NCBI GenBank assembly: GCA_910587205.1
Contig: CAJULZ010000021.1
Coordinates: forward strand, 1 to 27,503
DNA length: 27,503 nucleotides
Direction of reading: 5' to 3'
From: an uncultured Oscillospiraceae bacterium
GTDB taxonomy: Bacteria > Bacillota > Clostridia > Oscillospirales > Oscillospiraceae
In this document: positions 7,853 through 15,092 of the stretch, piece by piece
How the letters are laid out: the number at the start of each line of letters is the position of its first letter
How positions within the stretch are numbered: the stretch's first letter is position 1
The notes under the pieces: generated by a model
The model's database searches: none
What the model was told of the DNA's origin: nothing
Seen by the model: only the letters and a program-made list of their open reading frames with translations
Program-made: the position numbers and the translations under genes

Positions 7853-8695
7853 TCAGTTGTTTGGCGGTGATTGCCGGGCCTTCATGCCGGCCACCACGTC
7901 CTCATAGAGCCGCTGGTACATCAGCTCAAAGCGGCGGTTGGCGTCCTGGCCGATGACAAAGGGGTTGGGCACCCCGTCGCTCAGTGTCCGGCACAGGGCC
8001 AGCCGCGTCACGGCGTTGTCCATGAAGGGGTGGGTGGAGATAGCCACGTCCACCCCGCGTTGGGCGGTGCGCCGCTGGAACTTGTGTATGGAGGCCAGCA
8101 ACTGCTGGTTTTCCGCCAGAGTTTTCCGGGGACCGGTGCCCCCCCACAGCGCACAGGTGTGGGGACGGCCCTCGTCGTACACCGTGAAGAGGAAGGACAT
8201 ACAGCCCGGGGTGTGGCCCGGCGTCCAGAGGCACTCGATCCGGGCGTCCCCAAGGGTGAAGATCTGGCCGTCCTCCAGATTACCGTCCATGCCGAAGGCC
8301 AGGGGGATTTTTACGTTTTTTTCGGGCAGCGCGTCCACATCTTTGGCCCATACCTCGTCCGTCTTGGACATCCACAGCTTGGTGCCGTACTTTTCCCGGA
8401 AATAGACGGCGTTGCCGAAGTGATCCAGGTGGCCGTGGGTGATGAGAATGTGTTTCAAGCCGGCTGGGTCATAGCCCAGATCCCGTATGCCCTGCTCGAT
8501 ATAAAGGGCGTCGTCCGGCTCCATATTGTCCAGGCAGATCAGGCCGCTGCCAGTGTCCAGCACGAAACAGCCCACCATCTCGTTGCCCACATAGGACAGG
8601 TTGTCGAAGAAGCGGGTGGCGGGTACAGGCGGCGCCTTTACGGCGGGGTTGCCGGGCCGGTGGGGCCGGGGTACGCGCCAGGTCGGACAATTCAT
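7853..8695 (-). CDS. MBL-fold metallohydrolase 2
   Basis: A 280-residue cytosolic protein with the complete HxHxDH site (H87, H89, D91, H92), His161 in the canonical TPGHTPG and His222 in STHP. It differs from its paralogue at 5573 chiefly in the more canonical TPGHTPG loop and a shorter insertion after the first motif, so the two may differ in substrate or be successive steps. The ATG at 8695 follows a G-rich ribosome-binding site placed just after the stop of the esterase-fold gene (12-base gap), so the genes are co-transcribed. Its role is inferred to be hydrolysis of a lactone, ester or thioester. Confidence 0.88.
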   Translation of the reverse strand: MNCPTWRVPRPHRPGNPAVKAPPVPATRFFDNLSYVGNEMVGCFVLDTGSGLICLDNMEPDDALYIEQGIRDLGYDPAGLKHILITHGHLDHFGNAVYFREKYGTKLWMSKTDEVWAKDVDALPEKNVKIPLAFGMDGNLEDGQIFTLGDARIECLWTPGHTPGCMSFLFTVYDEGRPHTCALWGGTGPRKTLAENQQLLASIHKFQRRTAQRGVDVAISTHPFMDNAVTRLALCRTLSDGVPNPFVIGQDANRRFELMYQRLYEDVVAGMKARQSPPNN

Positions 8696-8707
8696 GGCGC
8701 TCCCCCC

Positions 8708-9574
8708 TTACTCGTAGATGGGCGCCCGCTTCAGCGGGAGCAGCTCGTTGATTGCCATGCCCACCGCCTTGTCCCACAGGGGGAAGTAGTGGTTGTAGCC
8801 ATCCTCCACGATGAGCTTGGTGTCGTAACCAAGAGCGGTGAGTTCCCGGCAGTCCTTGTCCACCGCCTCGCCGATCTCGCCCTCCAGGCTGCCCCGAATG
8901 AAGGTGAGCTTGGGCAGCTGCGCCCCGCTTTGCAGGTTTCGATGGGCCAGGAAGCGCAGATCCCGCTCAGTGCCCTCCACCTGTTCGGCGGGGCCGAAAG
9001 CGTTGGCGTATACCCGGAAGATGTTGTCGGGGCTGCATTCCCGCTTCACCTTCTCGAAGTCCATCGTCCATCCGATGCCGCCGGAGATGTCAATGCACTC
9101 CTGAAACAGGTCGGGCCGTTTCAGGGCGGTGCCCAGGGCCACATTGCCGCCCATGGCATAGCCCATGATGAAGTTGTCCTCCCGCGCCGGAGAGGAGGCA
9201 AACAGTGAACGGATCACCAAGGGCAGTTCCTCTGTGAGGAACGTGGAATAGTTCACCCCGAAAGCGGTATCGATGCCAAAGCTGTTGCAGATGTTTGGGG
9301 TGACAAGCATACAGTAGTTTTTCTGGGCGTACAGTTCGGCGTTGGTGTAGCGGTAGGTCAGGGAGTCGTCGTCCCCGCCGCCGTGAATGAGGTAGATGGT
9401 CTGAAACTTCATCCCTGGCTGGTAGACGGGGTAATTCCGATCCACGTGGCGCTGGTGACCGCGGATGCCGCCGCTCATGTCGTAGTAGGGCAGGAAATCA
9501 GTGGGGTAGACGATGGACACATCCACATAGCCCGACAGCACCTGGGAGCGGAAGTTGAAGCGCATGATGGCCAT
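8708..9574 (-). CDS. Esterase-D-like alpha/beta-hydrolase fold protein lacking the nucleophile Ser
   Basis: A 288-residue protein of the putative esterase family (PF00756-like). An oxyanion-type strand, TIYLIHGGGDDD, spans about residues 59-70. The nucleophile elbow at about 138-142 reads GYAMG rather than GxSxG, so Ala140 sits where the catalytic Ser belongs; the codon is GCC and there is no frame problem. The C-terminal His region (DGYNHYFPLW, His262) is kept. It may be a non-catalytic binding or regulatory protein, or use another mechanism. Its ATG overlaps the MFS stop codon as TAATG, and GGAGG lies 9 bases upstream, so translation is coupled to the permease gene. No signal peptide is seen. 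Confidence 0.85.
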   Translation of the reverse strand: MAIMRFNFRSQVLSGYVDVSIVYPTDFLPYYDMSGGIRGHQRHVDRNYPVYQPGMKFQTIYLIHGGGDDDSLTYRYTNAELYAQKNYCMLVTPNICNSFGIDTAFGVNYSTFLTEELPLVIRSLFASSPAREDNFIMGYAMGGNVALGTALKRPDLFQECIDISGGIGWTMDFEKVKRECSPDNIFRVYANAFGPAEQVEGTERDLRFLAHRNLQSGAQLPKLTFIRGSLEGEIGEAVDKDCRELTALGYDTKLIVEDGYNHYFPLWDKAVGMAINELLPLKRAPIYE

Positions 9575-10860
9575 TACCGCTTCCCTCCGCCGCCAGGCTC
9601 GGCCACGGGTTCTTCATCGGGCTGGGAGTTGGCCAGCTGCTTGAAGCCGTGGTTATAGACGAAGGTGAAGAGCAGGATATTGAACACCGCCAGCCCGGCC
9701 AGACCATACCACATGATCTCGTAGCCGAATTTGGTGGACACCACGCCCAGGATGGCGCTGCTGGTGAAGGTGAAGAAGTCGTTGAAGAAGAAAATGGTGG
9801 CGGAGGCGGCACCGGCCTGGGACGCGCCCAGCACCTTCAGGGACAGGATGCGGAACACGTCGTTCATATTTTTGGTCATGTAGAAGATCATGATACCGGC
9901 GTAGAACAGAGTCAGGTTGCCCGCCTGAGCGTACAGGAACATACCGGCGGCCTGACCGATGAGGGCCACATAGACCAGAATAGCGGGGTTGATGATATCG
10001 CACAGGACGCCGGCGATAAGGCTGACAAGGCTGCCCATACTGCCGCCCAGGGTTTGGTAGGTGGTGTATACCCGGGAGATGTCAATGGCTTCGGCATAGA
10101 CCTGGAAGAAGGTCTTGTCCGCGCCCATGAACACCACGGCGACGGAGGACACCAGGGCGAAGGGGATGAGCTTGGTGGAGATGCCGGACAGGAAGCCGCC
10201 CTTTTTCTTGACGGTGTTGGGGGCGGCGGGGCCGCGCTGAACCCGGTTTTCCACGGAGTTGACCTTCAGGAACAGGCAGATGATGCCGCCGGCGATGAGG
10301 CATCCGGCGCCCACGGCGCTGGTGGGCAGCAGCCCCAGCTCCTTGAACCAGGTGGCCGCCTGGGCGCGGGCCGGGGCAACCACCAGTTGGGTAATGGCGT
10401 TCATCACGGCCAGGCCGGAGCCCATGGCTTTCCGATCCACCGCCATGGCGATGAGGGCGGGGATGGTGGTGCCGAGGAAGCCGCTGAGTATGCCGTCAAC
10501 GAAATGATACACATAAAATCCGGCGGCGTTGTTCACCAGGTTCAGGCTCAGGAACACGCCGCCCCGGATGATGAAGGCGCACAGCAGAATGACCTTCAGC
10601 TTGTCACGCACCTTGTCAATGGTGTTGGCGTAGGCGGGGCGGAGGAAAAACTGGACAATAGTGAATACGGACACGGCGGAGCCGATGATAGCGGGGGCAA
10701 GCCCGATGGTTTGTGCGCCCGCCAGTGAGCGGATGGTGTTGTTGATGTTGTTGCCGTAGCTGTTCAGGATGTTCAGGCAGATGATGAGGATGACGGTGAT
10801 GTTGGCCAGGCTCTTGCAGCCCTGGAGCCAGCCCTTCAAACGGTTTTTTGCGCTTGGCAT
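9574..10860 (-). CDS. Major facilitator superfamily permease
   Basis: A 428-residue protein with about 12 membrane spans and the usual central basic loop (near KKKGGFLSG). The first span (ITVILIICLNILNSYG) is followed by a GLAPAIIGSAVSVF segment typical of the family; the substrate is not recognisable. The start at ATG 10860 is preferred over an upstream in-frame TTG at 10878, which lies inside the AAAGGAG ribosome-binding site. It is the first gene of the minus-strand operon and is driven by a consensus promoter with a LytTR-type direct-repeat box. Its stop is coupled to the esterase-fold gene. Confidence 0.88.
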   Translation of the reverse strand: MPSAKNRLKGWLQGCKSLANITVILIICLNILNSYGNNINNTIRSLAGAQTIGLAPAIIGSAVSVFTIVQFFLRPAYANTIDKVRDKLKVILLCAFIIRGGVFLSLNLVNNAAGFYVYHFVDGILSGFLGTTIPALIAMAVDRKAMGSGLAVMNAITQLVVAPARAQAATWFKELGLLPTSAVGAGCLIAGGIICLFLKVNSVENRVQRGPAAPNTVKKKGGFLSGISTKLIPFALVSSVAVVFMGADKTFFQVYAEAIDISRVYTTYQTLGGSMGSLVSLIAGVLCDIINPAILVYVALIGQAAGMFLYAQAGNLTLFYAGIMIFYMTKNMNDVFRILSLKVLGASQAGAASATIFFFNDFFTFTSSAILGVVSTKFGYEIMWYGLAGLAVFNILLFTFVYNHGFKQLANSQPDEEPVAEPGGGGKR

Positions 10861-10933
10861 AGTTCTCTCTCCTTTCAAATTTGTGCATCACATACAGCAA
10901 CAGCCGGTTTTGGGCGAGCTGTTTTGTGAGGCC

Positions 10934-10962
10934 AGTATAAAAAGGCAAAAAGAAAAACGCAA
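10934..10962 (-). promoter_or_regulatory. Promoter of the MFS/MBL operon
   Basis: On the minus strand, TTGCGT (10957-10962) is followed after 17 bases by TATACT (10934-10939). Transcription would begin near 10927, leaving a leader of about 67 bases. The imperfect -35 suits activation from the adjacent upstream repeat box. Confidence 0.65.
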
Positions 10963-10966
10963 TAGG

Positions 10967-11002
10967 ATGCGCACAGCTGGTCGATTTATGCGCACAGCTG
11001 GG
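10967..11002 (-). promoter_or_regulatory. VirR-box-like direct repeat, probable LytTR regulator site
   Basis: ATGCGCACAGCTGG occurs at 10967-10980 and again at 10988-11001, a period of 21 bases or two helical turns. Read on the minus strand, the copies are CCCAGCTGTGCGC and ACCAGCTGTGCGC with an 8-base gap. The VirR box of Clostridium perfringens is CCCAGTTNTNCAC, N8, CCAGTTNTGCAC. Here nearly all fixed positions match and the spacing is identical. It ends 6 bases upstream of the minus-strand -35, the position expected for an activator, and a LytTR response regulator is encoded nearby at 12465. Confidence 0.7.
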
Positions 11003-11025
11003 CAGATCGCAGAAATCAGGCGGGC

Positions 11026-11054
11026 TTGAATCCGCCATACCAGTATGGTATGAT
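11026..11054 (+). promoter_or_regulatory. Promoter of the two-component operon, with palindrome
   Basis: TTGAAT (11026-11031) and TATGAT (11049-11054) are separated by 17 bases. The spacer is filled by overlapping inverted repeats: CCATAC-CA-GTATGG (11035-11048) and CATACC-N5-GGTATG (11036-11052). These could bind a second regulator. The start would be near 11061. Confidence 0.6.
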
Positions 11055-11086
11055 TATGCAAACCCATTCCGGTAAGGGGAGGTGTT

Positions 11087-12475
11087 TTGGCCAATATGCC
11101 GCCTATTGTCGGATTTCTTATGGCCATGTCTGAGGGCGGGATGTGCTTCCTCATCGGCGCCCAAGTAAAAGCGGCCTGCGAGCCAGCCCGGCGGGGGAGG
11201 GACCTCCCGCCGGCTCTCTTCCCCCTGTGCGTGCTGCTGGCGGTCTACCAGTCCCGGCATGTATGGGAGCTGCCGTCCCCCTGCGATGTGGTACTCTTCC
11301 AGTACCTGCTGCGGCTGGCCAGCTATTATCTGTTCTTCCGCTGGTACACGGGCTGTTCCACCCAGATGGGGTGCTATTACGCATTTGTCACCCATCTGCT
11401 CCACGGCGTAGGCACCGGGCTGCGGCGCGTCCCGGTGATGGGCCTGCTGGAGGGCTGGCTGGGCGGTCTCCTGCCTGGCCAGACGATCCCGGCGCTGGTT
11501 TACAACGTAGGGTGCAAGAATCTGATCACTTTGCTGGTGTTCTTGGTGTTTATCCGGGTATTCCGCTTCCGCAGCGTCCAGGACGGCGCGCTGCTGGGAT
11601 GGAAGACGCTGGCCATTTCCGAGGTGTTCCAAGCGTTCATCAATGAAACCTCCTATTTTCTCCTGCTCCCCGCGTACAGCGGGGACAGGCTGGTGGAGGT
11701 GGCGATATCCTTTTACATCGCGGCCATTGAAGTATTCGTGTTCACGGTGTTCGTGATCACGGTGAAAAGCGCCGGCCGCTCCCGGGACAACGCAGAACTG
11801 CTGGCCAAGGAGGCCAACAGCCAGTATATTCTCACTGCCCTCAACGACTATATCATCAGCGAGAAAAAGTTCCGCTCCCTGCGGCACGATATGAGAAACC
11901 ACCTTATGGTTCTCCAGCAGATGACCCGGGACAACGGCCCGGCCAACGCCTATATCAAAACCCTCATTGACGGGTTTATTGCCCCCGCCGGCAGCCGCTT
12001 CCGCACGGGGAATCTGATGCTGGACGGTCTGTTTTCCATGAAGCACCAGGTAATGGAAACCAAGGGGATCGAGTTCCAGTCCAGCGTATTTTTCGGTGGT
12101 GATCTGTTTCTATCGGTGACAGATGCGGATCTGAGCATTATCTTTGGAAACCTTTTGGACAACGCCATCGAGGCGGCGCAGGAGCTGGAGGGAACGCGCT
12201 ACATCCGGGCGCGCAGCCAGCGGAAGGGCGGTTATCTGTGCGTGACGGTCAGCAACAGCTACTCGGGCCAGGTTTTCGGGCAGAGGGGGCGCCTGCGCTC
12301 TACCAAGGCCGCCGAGGGCCACGGCTACGGCCTGGAGAACGTGCGCTCCGCCATGGAGCGGGTGGGCGGCAGCCTGACCATCGACTACAGCGACCCGGAG
12401 GAATTTTGGGCGGTGCTGCTCTTTCCCCTGGAGGGCGGGGAGGAGGATTTCCTGGAGGTGGATCATGACGTTTAA
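11087..12475 (+). CDS. AgrC/VirS-type (HPK10) sensor histidine kinase
   Basis: A 462-residue membrane sensor. About six spans occupy residues 5-225. A linker helix follows, then the HPK10 H-box LRHDMRNHL with phosphoacceptor His267, and a GHKL ATPase domain with the N-box NLLDNAIEAA (Asn359) and G-box GHGYGLENV (411-419). Kinases of this class sense peptides or small ligands and phosphorylate LytTR regulators. The start is probably TTG 11087, with AAGGGGAGG at 11074-11082; an ATG at 11096 is the alternative but is 13 bases away. The 3' end overlaps the response regulator by 11 bases. Its input signal is unknown. The neighbouring permease and hydrolase operon suggests a small-molecule ligand. 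Confidence 0.92.
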   Translation: MANMPPIVGFLMAMSEGGMCFLIGAQVKAACEPARRGRDLPPALFPLCVLLAVYQSRHVWELPSPCDVVLFQYLLRLASYYLFFRWYTGCSTQMGCYYAFVTHLLHGVGTGLRRVPVMGLLEGWLGGLLPGQTIPALVYNVGCKNLITLLVFLVFIRVFRFRSVQDGALLGWKTLAISEVFQAFINETSYFLLLPAYSGDRLVEVAISFYIAAIEVFVFTVFVITVKSAGRSRDNAELLAKEANSQYILTALNDYIISEKKFRSLRHDMRNHLMVLQQMTRDNGPANAYIKTLIDGFIAPAGSRFRTGNLMLDGLFSMKHQVMETKGIEFQSSVFFGGDLFLSVTDADLSIIFGNLLDNAIEAAQELEGTRYIRARSQRKGGYLCVTVSNSYSGQVFGQRGRLRSTKAAEGHGYGLENVRSAMERVGGSLTIDYSDPEEFWAVLLFPLEGGEEDFLEVDHDV

Positions 12476-13187
12476 AGTGGCTGTGTGCGACGACGACCCC
12501 GTGGTGCGGGACACCATCGGGGGATATCTGGCCCGGATCGAATCCGAGCGCGGGGATCGCTTCCTGATCCAGTACTACTCCAACGGGGAGGACTGCCTGA
12601 ACCAGTTGGAGCCGGATACCCACGTTCTATTTCTGGATATCCTGATGGGCTCTCTGTCCGGCATCGACGTGGGCACCGCCCTGCGGAAGAGGAGCAGCTC
12701 CGTTTGCATTGTCTTTATCACCTCCGCCGTGTCCTACGCGGTGGAGGGCTACCGCACCCGGGCCTTTGGTTTTCTGGAGAAGCCGGTGGCCTTTGAAACC
12801 TTTGCCCACGAACTGCGAGAGGCCCTGGGCCATGTGGTAAAGCAGCTGGGCAGCGTGATCACCATGACCAAGGGCTTTACCACCGAGCAGATCAACACCA
12901 ACGATATTATCTACCTGGAGGTGTTGGGCCATCATGTGCGTTTTGTGTTGCGAAGCGGGGTGCGGGAGTACACCAAGCCGCTAAAAGAGATTGAACGGCA
13001 GCTCAACCCGGCCCAGTTTTTCAAATGCCACCAGAGTTACGTGATCAATTTGAAGTACGTAGTAAAAATCGGACTGTCGGAGGTGCTTATGGCAAACAAG
13101 CAGGCCGTGGCCTTGAGCAAGCACCGCAAGCGGGAACTCCAGGAGAAATTTGCCCTGTACTTGGGCAGGCCGGACATACGGCCATAA
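12465..13187 (+). CDS. LytTR-family response regulator
   Basis: A 240-residue regulator. The receiver domain (about 1-125) has the acidic pocket CDDD (residues 8-11), phospho-acceptor Asp58 in LFLDILMG and Lys106 in LEKP. The LytTR DNA-binding domain (about 135-235) contains the hallmark FFKCHQSYVINLKYV. LytTR proteins bind pairs of direct repeats about 21 bases apart, exactly what is found at 10967-11002. The start ATG lies inside the kinase gene, with GGAGG about 7 bases upstream. It most likely activates the divergent MFS operon, and perhaps its own; this is inferred from the box and gene order. Confidence 0.93.
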   Translation: MTFKVAVCDDDPVVRDTIGGYLARIESERGDRFLIQYYSNGEDCLNQLEPDTHVLFLDILMGSLSGIDVGTALRKRSSSVCIVFITSAVSYAVEGYRTRAFGFLEKPVAFETFAHELREALGHVVKQLGSVITMTKGFTTEQINTNDIIYLEVLGHHVRFVLRSGVREYTKPLKEIERQLNPAQFFKCHQSYVINLKYVVKIGLSEVLMANKQAVALSKHRKRELQEKFALYLGRPDIRP

Positions 13188-13198
13188 GCGGAAAATAC

Positions 13199-13244
13199 AA
13201 CAGGACGGGCGGCCTCCATCTGCATGGAGGCCGCCCGTCCTGTT
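13199..13244. terminator. Perfect 21-bp hairpin between convergent operons
   Basis: Arms 13199-13219 and 13224-13244 are perfectly complementary around a CTGC loop. The structure begins 11 bases after the response-regulator stop and ends 16 bases before the stop of the convergent GntR gene. On the minus strand it is followed by TTGTATTTT, fitting an intrinsic terminator for GntR. On the plus strand the T-tract is poor. Confidence 0.7.
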
Positions 13245-13260
13245 ATACGTTGCTGATGCT

Positions 13261-14025
13261 TCAGTTTTGTGCGGAAACTCCATAGTGCTTCAGGTCGCCG
13301 CCAAACTCGCTAATGTGTTCTGTCATGGCTTGAGCGGCACCGTCTGCGTCGCCGGCCCTCACCGCGTCAAAGATCGCCCGATGCATGGACATGATCCTCC
13401 GGCACATCCCCTTGCCGTCCTCGGCGCTCTGCTGCTCCAATGCCTTGCGCATCAAGGGCTCCACCAGGCGGCTCATCACCTGAGTAAGAATGTAGGATAC
13501 CTGGTTTTTCCCGGCCAGGGCCAGCTGCCCATGGAACACCGCATCCTGGGAGACAAAGGTGGTCAGCGCACCCGCCTCCAGCAGCTGGCCGCACCGATCC
13601 AGTGTCTCGCCCAGGGCGGCAATGTCCTCCGCAGTGGCCCGCTGGGCCGCCCACCGGGCCACCGCCACATCGTTGTGGGCGCGGTACTCGGACAGCTCGT
13701 CCAGCGTCACCCGGCTGGTCTGGAGCATTACCTCCAGAGACTGCGTGACGCCGTCGGTGCTCAGTTCCTGGACAATCGCGCCGTTGGTGCCGGGGACGGT
13801 GCGGATAAAGCCCTCCCGCTCCAGCATCCGCAGGGCCTCCCGGATGGTGGGGCGGCTTCGCTGGAGCATCTCGATGAGCGCGCGCTCCGAGGGCAGGCGG
13901 TCCCCCGGCTTGAACTGGCCGGAGATAATGAGATCCTTGATCTGCTCATAGATGGCCTCGCTGGCCCGCTGGGTCTGCACCGGGCGCAGGGTCGGGCGGT
14001 TTTCCGCGGCAGGGGAGCTGTTCAT
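13261..14025 (-). CDS. FadR-subfamily GntR transcriptional regulator
   Basis: A 254-residue regulator. The N-terminal winged helix-turn-helix shows the GntR signature (AIYEQIKDLIISGQFKPGD, then LPSERAL and SRPTIREALRMLEREG). The C-terminal all-helical FCD ligand domain has candidate metal/ligand residues Asp and His in DAVFHGQLA, His in MSMHRAIF and His in MTEHISEF. FCD regulators typically sense carboxylic acids such as lactate. ATG 14025 is chosen because GGAGG is 7 bases away; the ATG at 14031 is too close. Matching operators at its own promoter and at the dehydratase promoter point to autorepression and control of the operon at 14292. The effector is probably a 2-hydroxy acid or related acid, by inference. 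Confidence 0.93.
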   Translation of the reverse strand: MNSSPAAENRPTLRPVQTQRASEAIYEQIKDLIISGQFKPGDRLPSERALIEMLQRSRPTIREALRMLEREGFIRTVPGTNGAIVQELSTDGVTQSLEVMLQTSRVTLDELSEYRAHNDVAVARWAAQRATAEDIAALGETLDRCGQLLEAGALTTFVSQDAVFHGQLALAGKNQVSYILTQVMSRLVEPLMRKALEQQSAEDGKGMCRRIMSMHRAIFDAVRAGDADGAAQAMTEHISEFGGDLKHYGVSAQN

Positions 14026-14052
14026 GGTCATCCCTCCAAAACGTGCGAGTAA

Positions 14053-14067
14053 ACTGGTAAAACCAGT
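14053..14067. promoter_or_regulatory. GntR (FadR-type) operator at the regulator gene
   Basis: ACTGGT-AAA-ACCAGT is a perfect 15-base palindrome of the TGGTnnnACCA type used by FadR-subfamily GntR proteins. It lies about 9-23 bases downstream of the predicted minus-strand start point, suited to repression. Confidence 0.75.
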
Positions 14068-14082
14068 ATATCATGTGCTTTT

Positions 14083-14111
14083 ATTATAGCACATAATCCT
14101 GTTATTCTCAA
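14083..14111 (-). promoter_or_regulatory. Promoter of the GntR gene
   Basis: On the minus strand, TTGAGA (14106-14111) is followed after 17 bases by consensus TATAAT (14083-14088), with a TG extended element. The inverted repeat ATGTGCT/AGCACAT (14073-14079, 14088-14094) straddles the -10 and may be a second regulatory site. Confidence 0.7.
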
Positions 14112-14211
14112 GTTGAATCTTCAAAGCCTTGGATCCGCTTTAGAGATGTGTGCGATGCGATCTTGTGCAGATTTGCTAAAAAGGCGGATAAAAGTTTGAA
14201 GGATCGGTGCA

Positions 14212-14240
14212 TTGACATTCTTTGACGCCCTGCCTATCAT
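14212..14240 (+). promoter_or_regulatory. Promoter of the 2-hydroxyacyl-CoA dehydratase operon
   Basis: TTGACA (14212-14217) is followed after 17 bases by TATCAT (14235-14240). The start point would be near 14247, immediately before the GntR-type operator. An overlapping TTGACG at 14222 lacks an equally good -10. Between 14112 and 14211 I see no gene. Confidence 0.7.
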
Positions 14241-14248
14241 ATAGATAA

Positions 14249-14261
14249 CTGGTAAGACCAG
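14249..14261. promoter_or_regulatory. GntR (FadR-type) operator at the dehydratase operon
   Basis: CTGGT-AAG-ACCAG repeats the operator at 14053 with the same arms and spacing. It lies at the predicted transcription start, so a bound repressor would block the operon. Confidence 0.75.
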
Positions 14262-14291
14262 ATTACTGAGATGAATGGAGGGGGGGCGCCA

Positions 14292-15068
14292 GTGATTACC
14301 CTTGGCATGGACATCGGCTCCACCACATCGAAATGTGTGCTGCTGAAGGACGGCGTGGAGATCGTGGCTTGCGCCCTGGCCCCGGCGGGCATTGGCACCG
14401 ACGGCCCCGTTCAGGCGTACCGGGAGGTACTGCTCCGGGGGGGCGTGCCGGAGCGGGAGATCAGGCGCAAAATGGCCACGGGCTACGGCCGCAAATGCTG
14501 GCCCCCGGCGGACGGGGAGCTGAGCGAGCTCACCGCCCATGCCCTGGGCTGCCACTTCCTGCTGCGGTCGGCCCGGACGGTGATCGACATCGGCGGGCAG
14601 GACGCCAAGGTGGTGTCGCTGGACGCCCAGGGGCGTATGGCCAGCTTCGTGATGAACGACAAGTGCGCCGCCGGTACGGGCCGGTTCCTGGATGTGATGG
14701 CGGGTATCCTGAAGCGGGATGTGGACGAGCTGGGCGGGTTGGCCGCCCAAGCCGCGGCCCCTGCCGCCATCTCCAGCACCTGCACCGTGTTCGCCGAGTC
14801 GGAGGTCATCTCCCAGCTTGCCAACGGCGTCCCCGTCCCCGACGTGGTGGCGGGGATCTGCAAGTCCGTGGCTGTCCGGGTGGCGGCATTGGCCCGGCGG
14901 GCCGGGGTGAAGGAGGCCGTGTTCATGAGCGGCGGCGTGGCCCAGAACGCCGGGGTGCGGAAGGCCCTGGAGGATGATCTGGGGGTAACGCTCCACACCT
15001 CGGAGCTGTCCCAGCTGGCGGGGGCGTTGGGCGCGGCTGTCTATGGATTCCAGAAAATGAGCAAATAG
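14292..15068 (+). CDS. 2-hydroxyacyl-CoA dehydratase activase (ATP-dependent archerase)
   Basis: A 258-residue protein of the BadF/BadG/HgdC ASKHA-ATPase family. It shows MDIGSTTSKC near the N-terminus, the second phosphate loop DIGGQDAK (99-106) and the iron-sulphur ligands Cys125 (NDKCAAGTG) and Cys164 (SSTCTVF), spaced as in HgdC. A homodimer holds one [4Fe-4S] cluster between subunits and uses ATP to push one low-potential electron into the dehydratase, starting its radical reaction. The GTG at 14292 is chosen because the family begins right there and a GGAGG run (14277) precedes it; an ATG at 14271 would put the ribosome-binding site inside the gene. It is first in the operon, 24 bases before the alpha subunit, and is equivalent to fldI/hadI/lcdC. 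Confidence 0.93.
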   Translation: MITLGMDIGSTTSKCVLLKDGVEIVACALAPAGIGTDGPVQAYREVLLRGGVPEREIRRKMATGYGRKCWPPADGELSELTAHALGCHFLLRSARTVIDIGGQDAKVVSLDAQGRMASFVMNDKCAAGTGRFLDVMAGILKRDVDELGGLAAQAAAPAAISSTCTVFAESEVISQLANGVPVPDVVAGICKSVAVRVAALARRAGVKEAVFMSGGVAQNAGVRKALEDDLGVTLHTSELSQLAGALGAAVYGFQKMSK

Positions 15069-15092
15069 GCGATAAAAGAGGAGGAACCGACG

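Noticed and set aside
6618..7907. Plus-strand open frame of over 400 codons opposite the carboxylate carrier
   Set aside because: The translation is Gly/His/Asp/Gln repeats without family features; the minus-strand transporter with a good ribosome-binding site explains the region.
10967..11001. Direct repeat considered as the start of a CRISPR array
   Set aside because: Only two copies, a 14-base unit and a 7-base gap; it fits a regulator box and not an array, and no cas gene is present.
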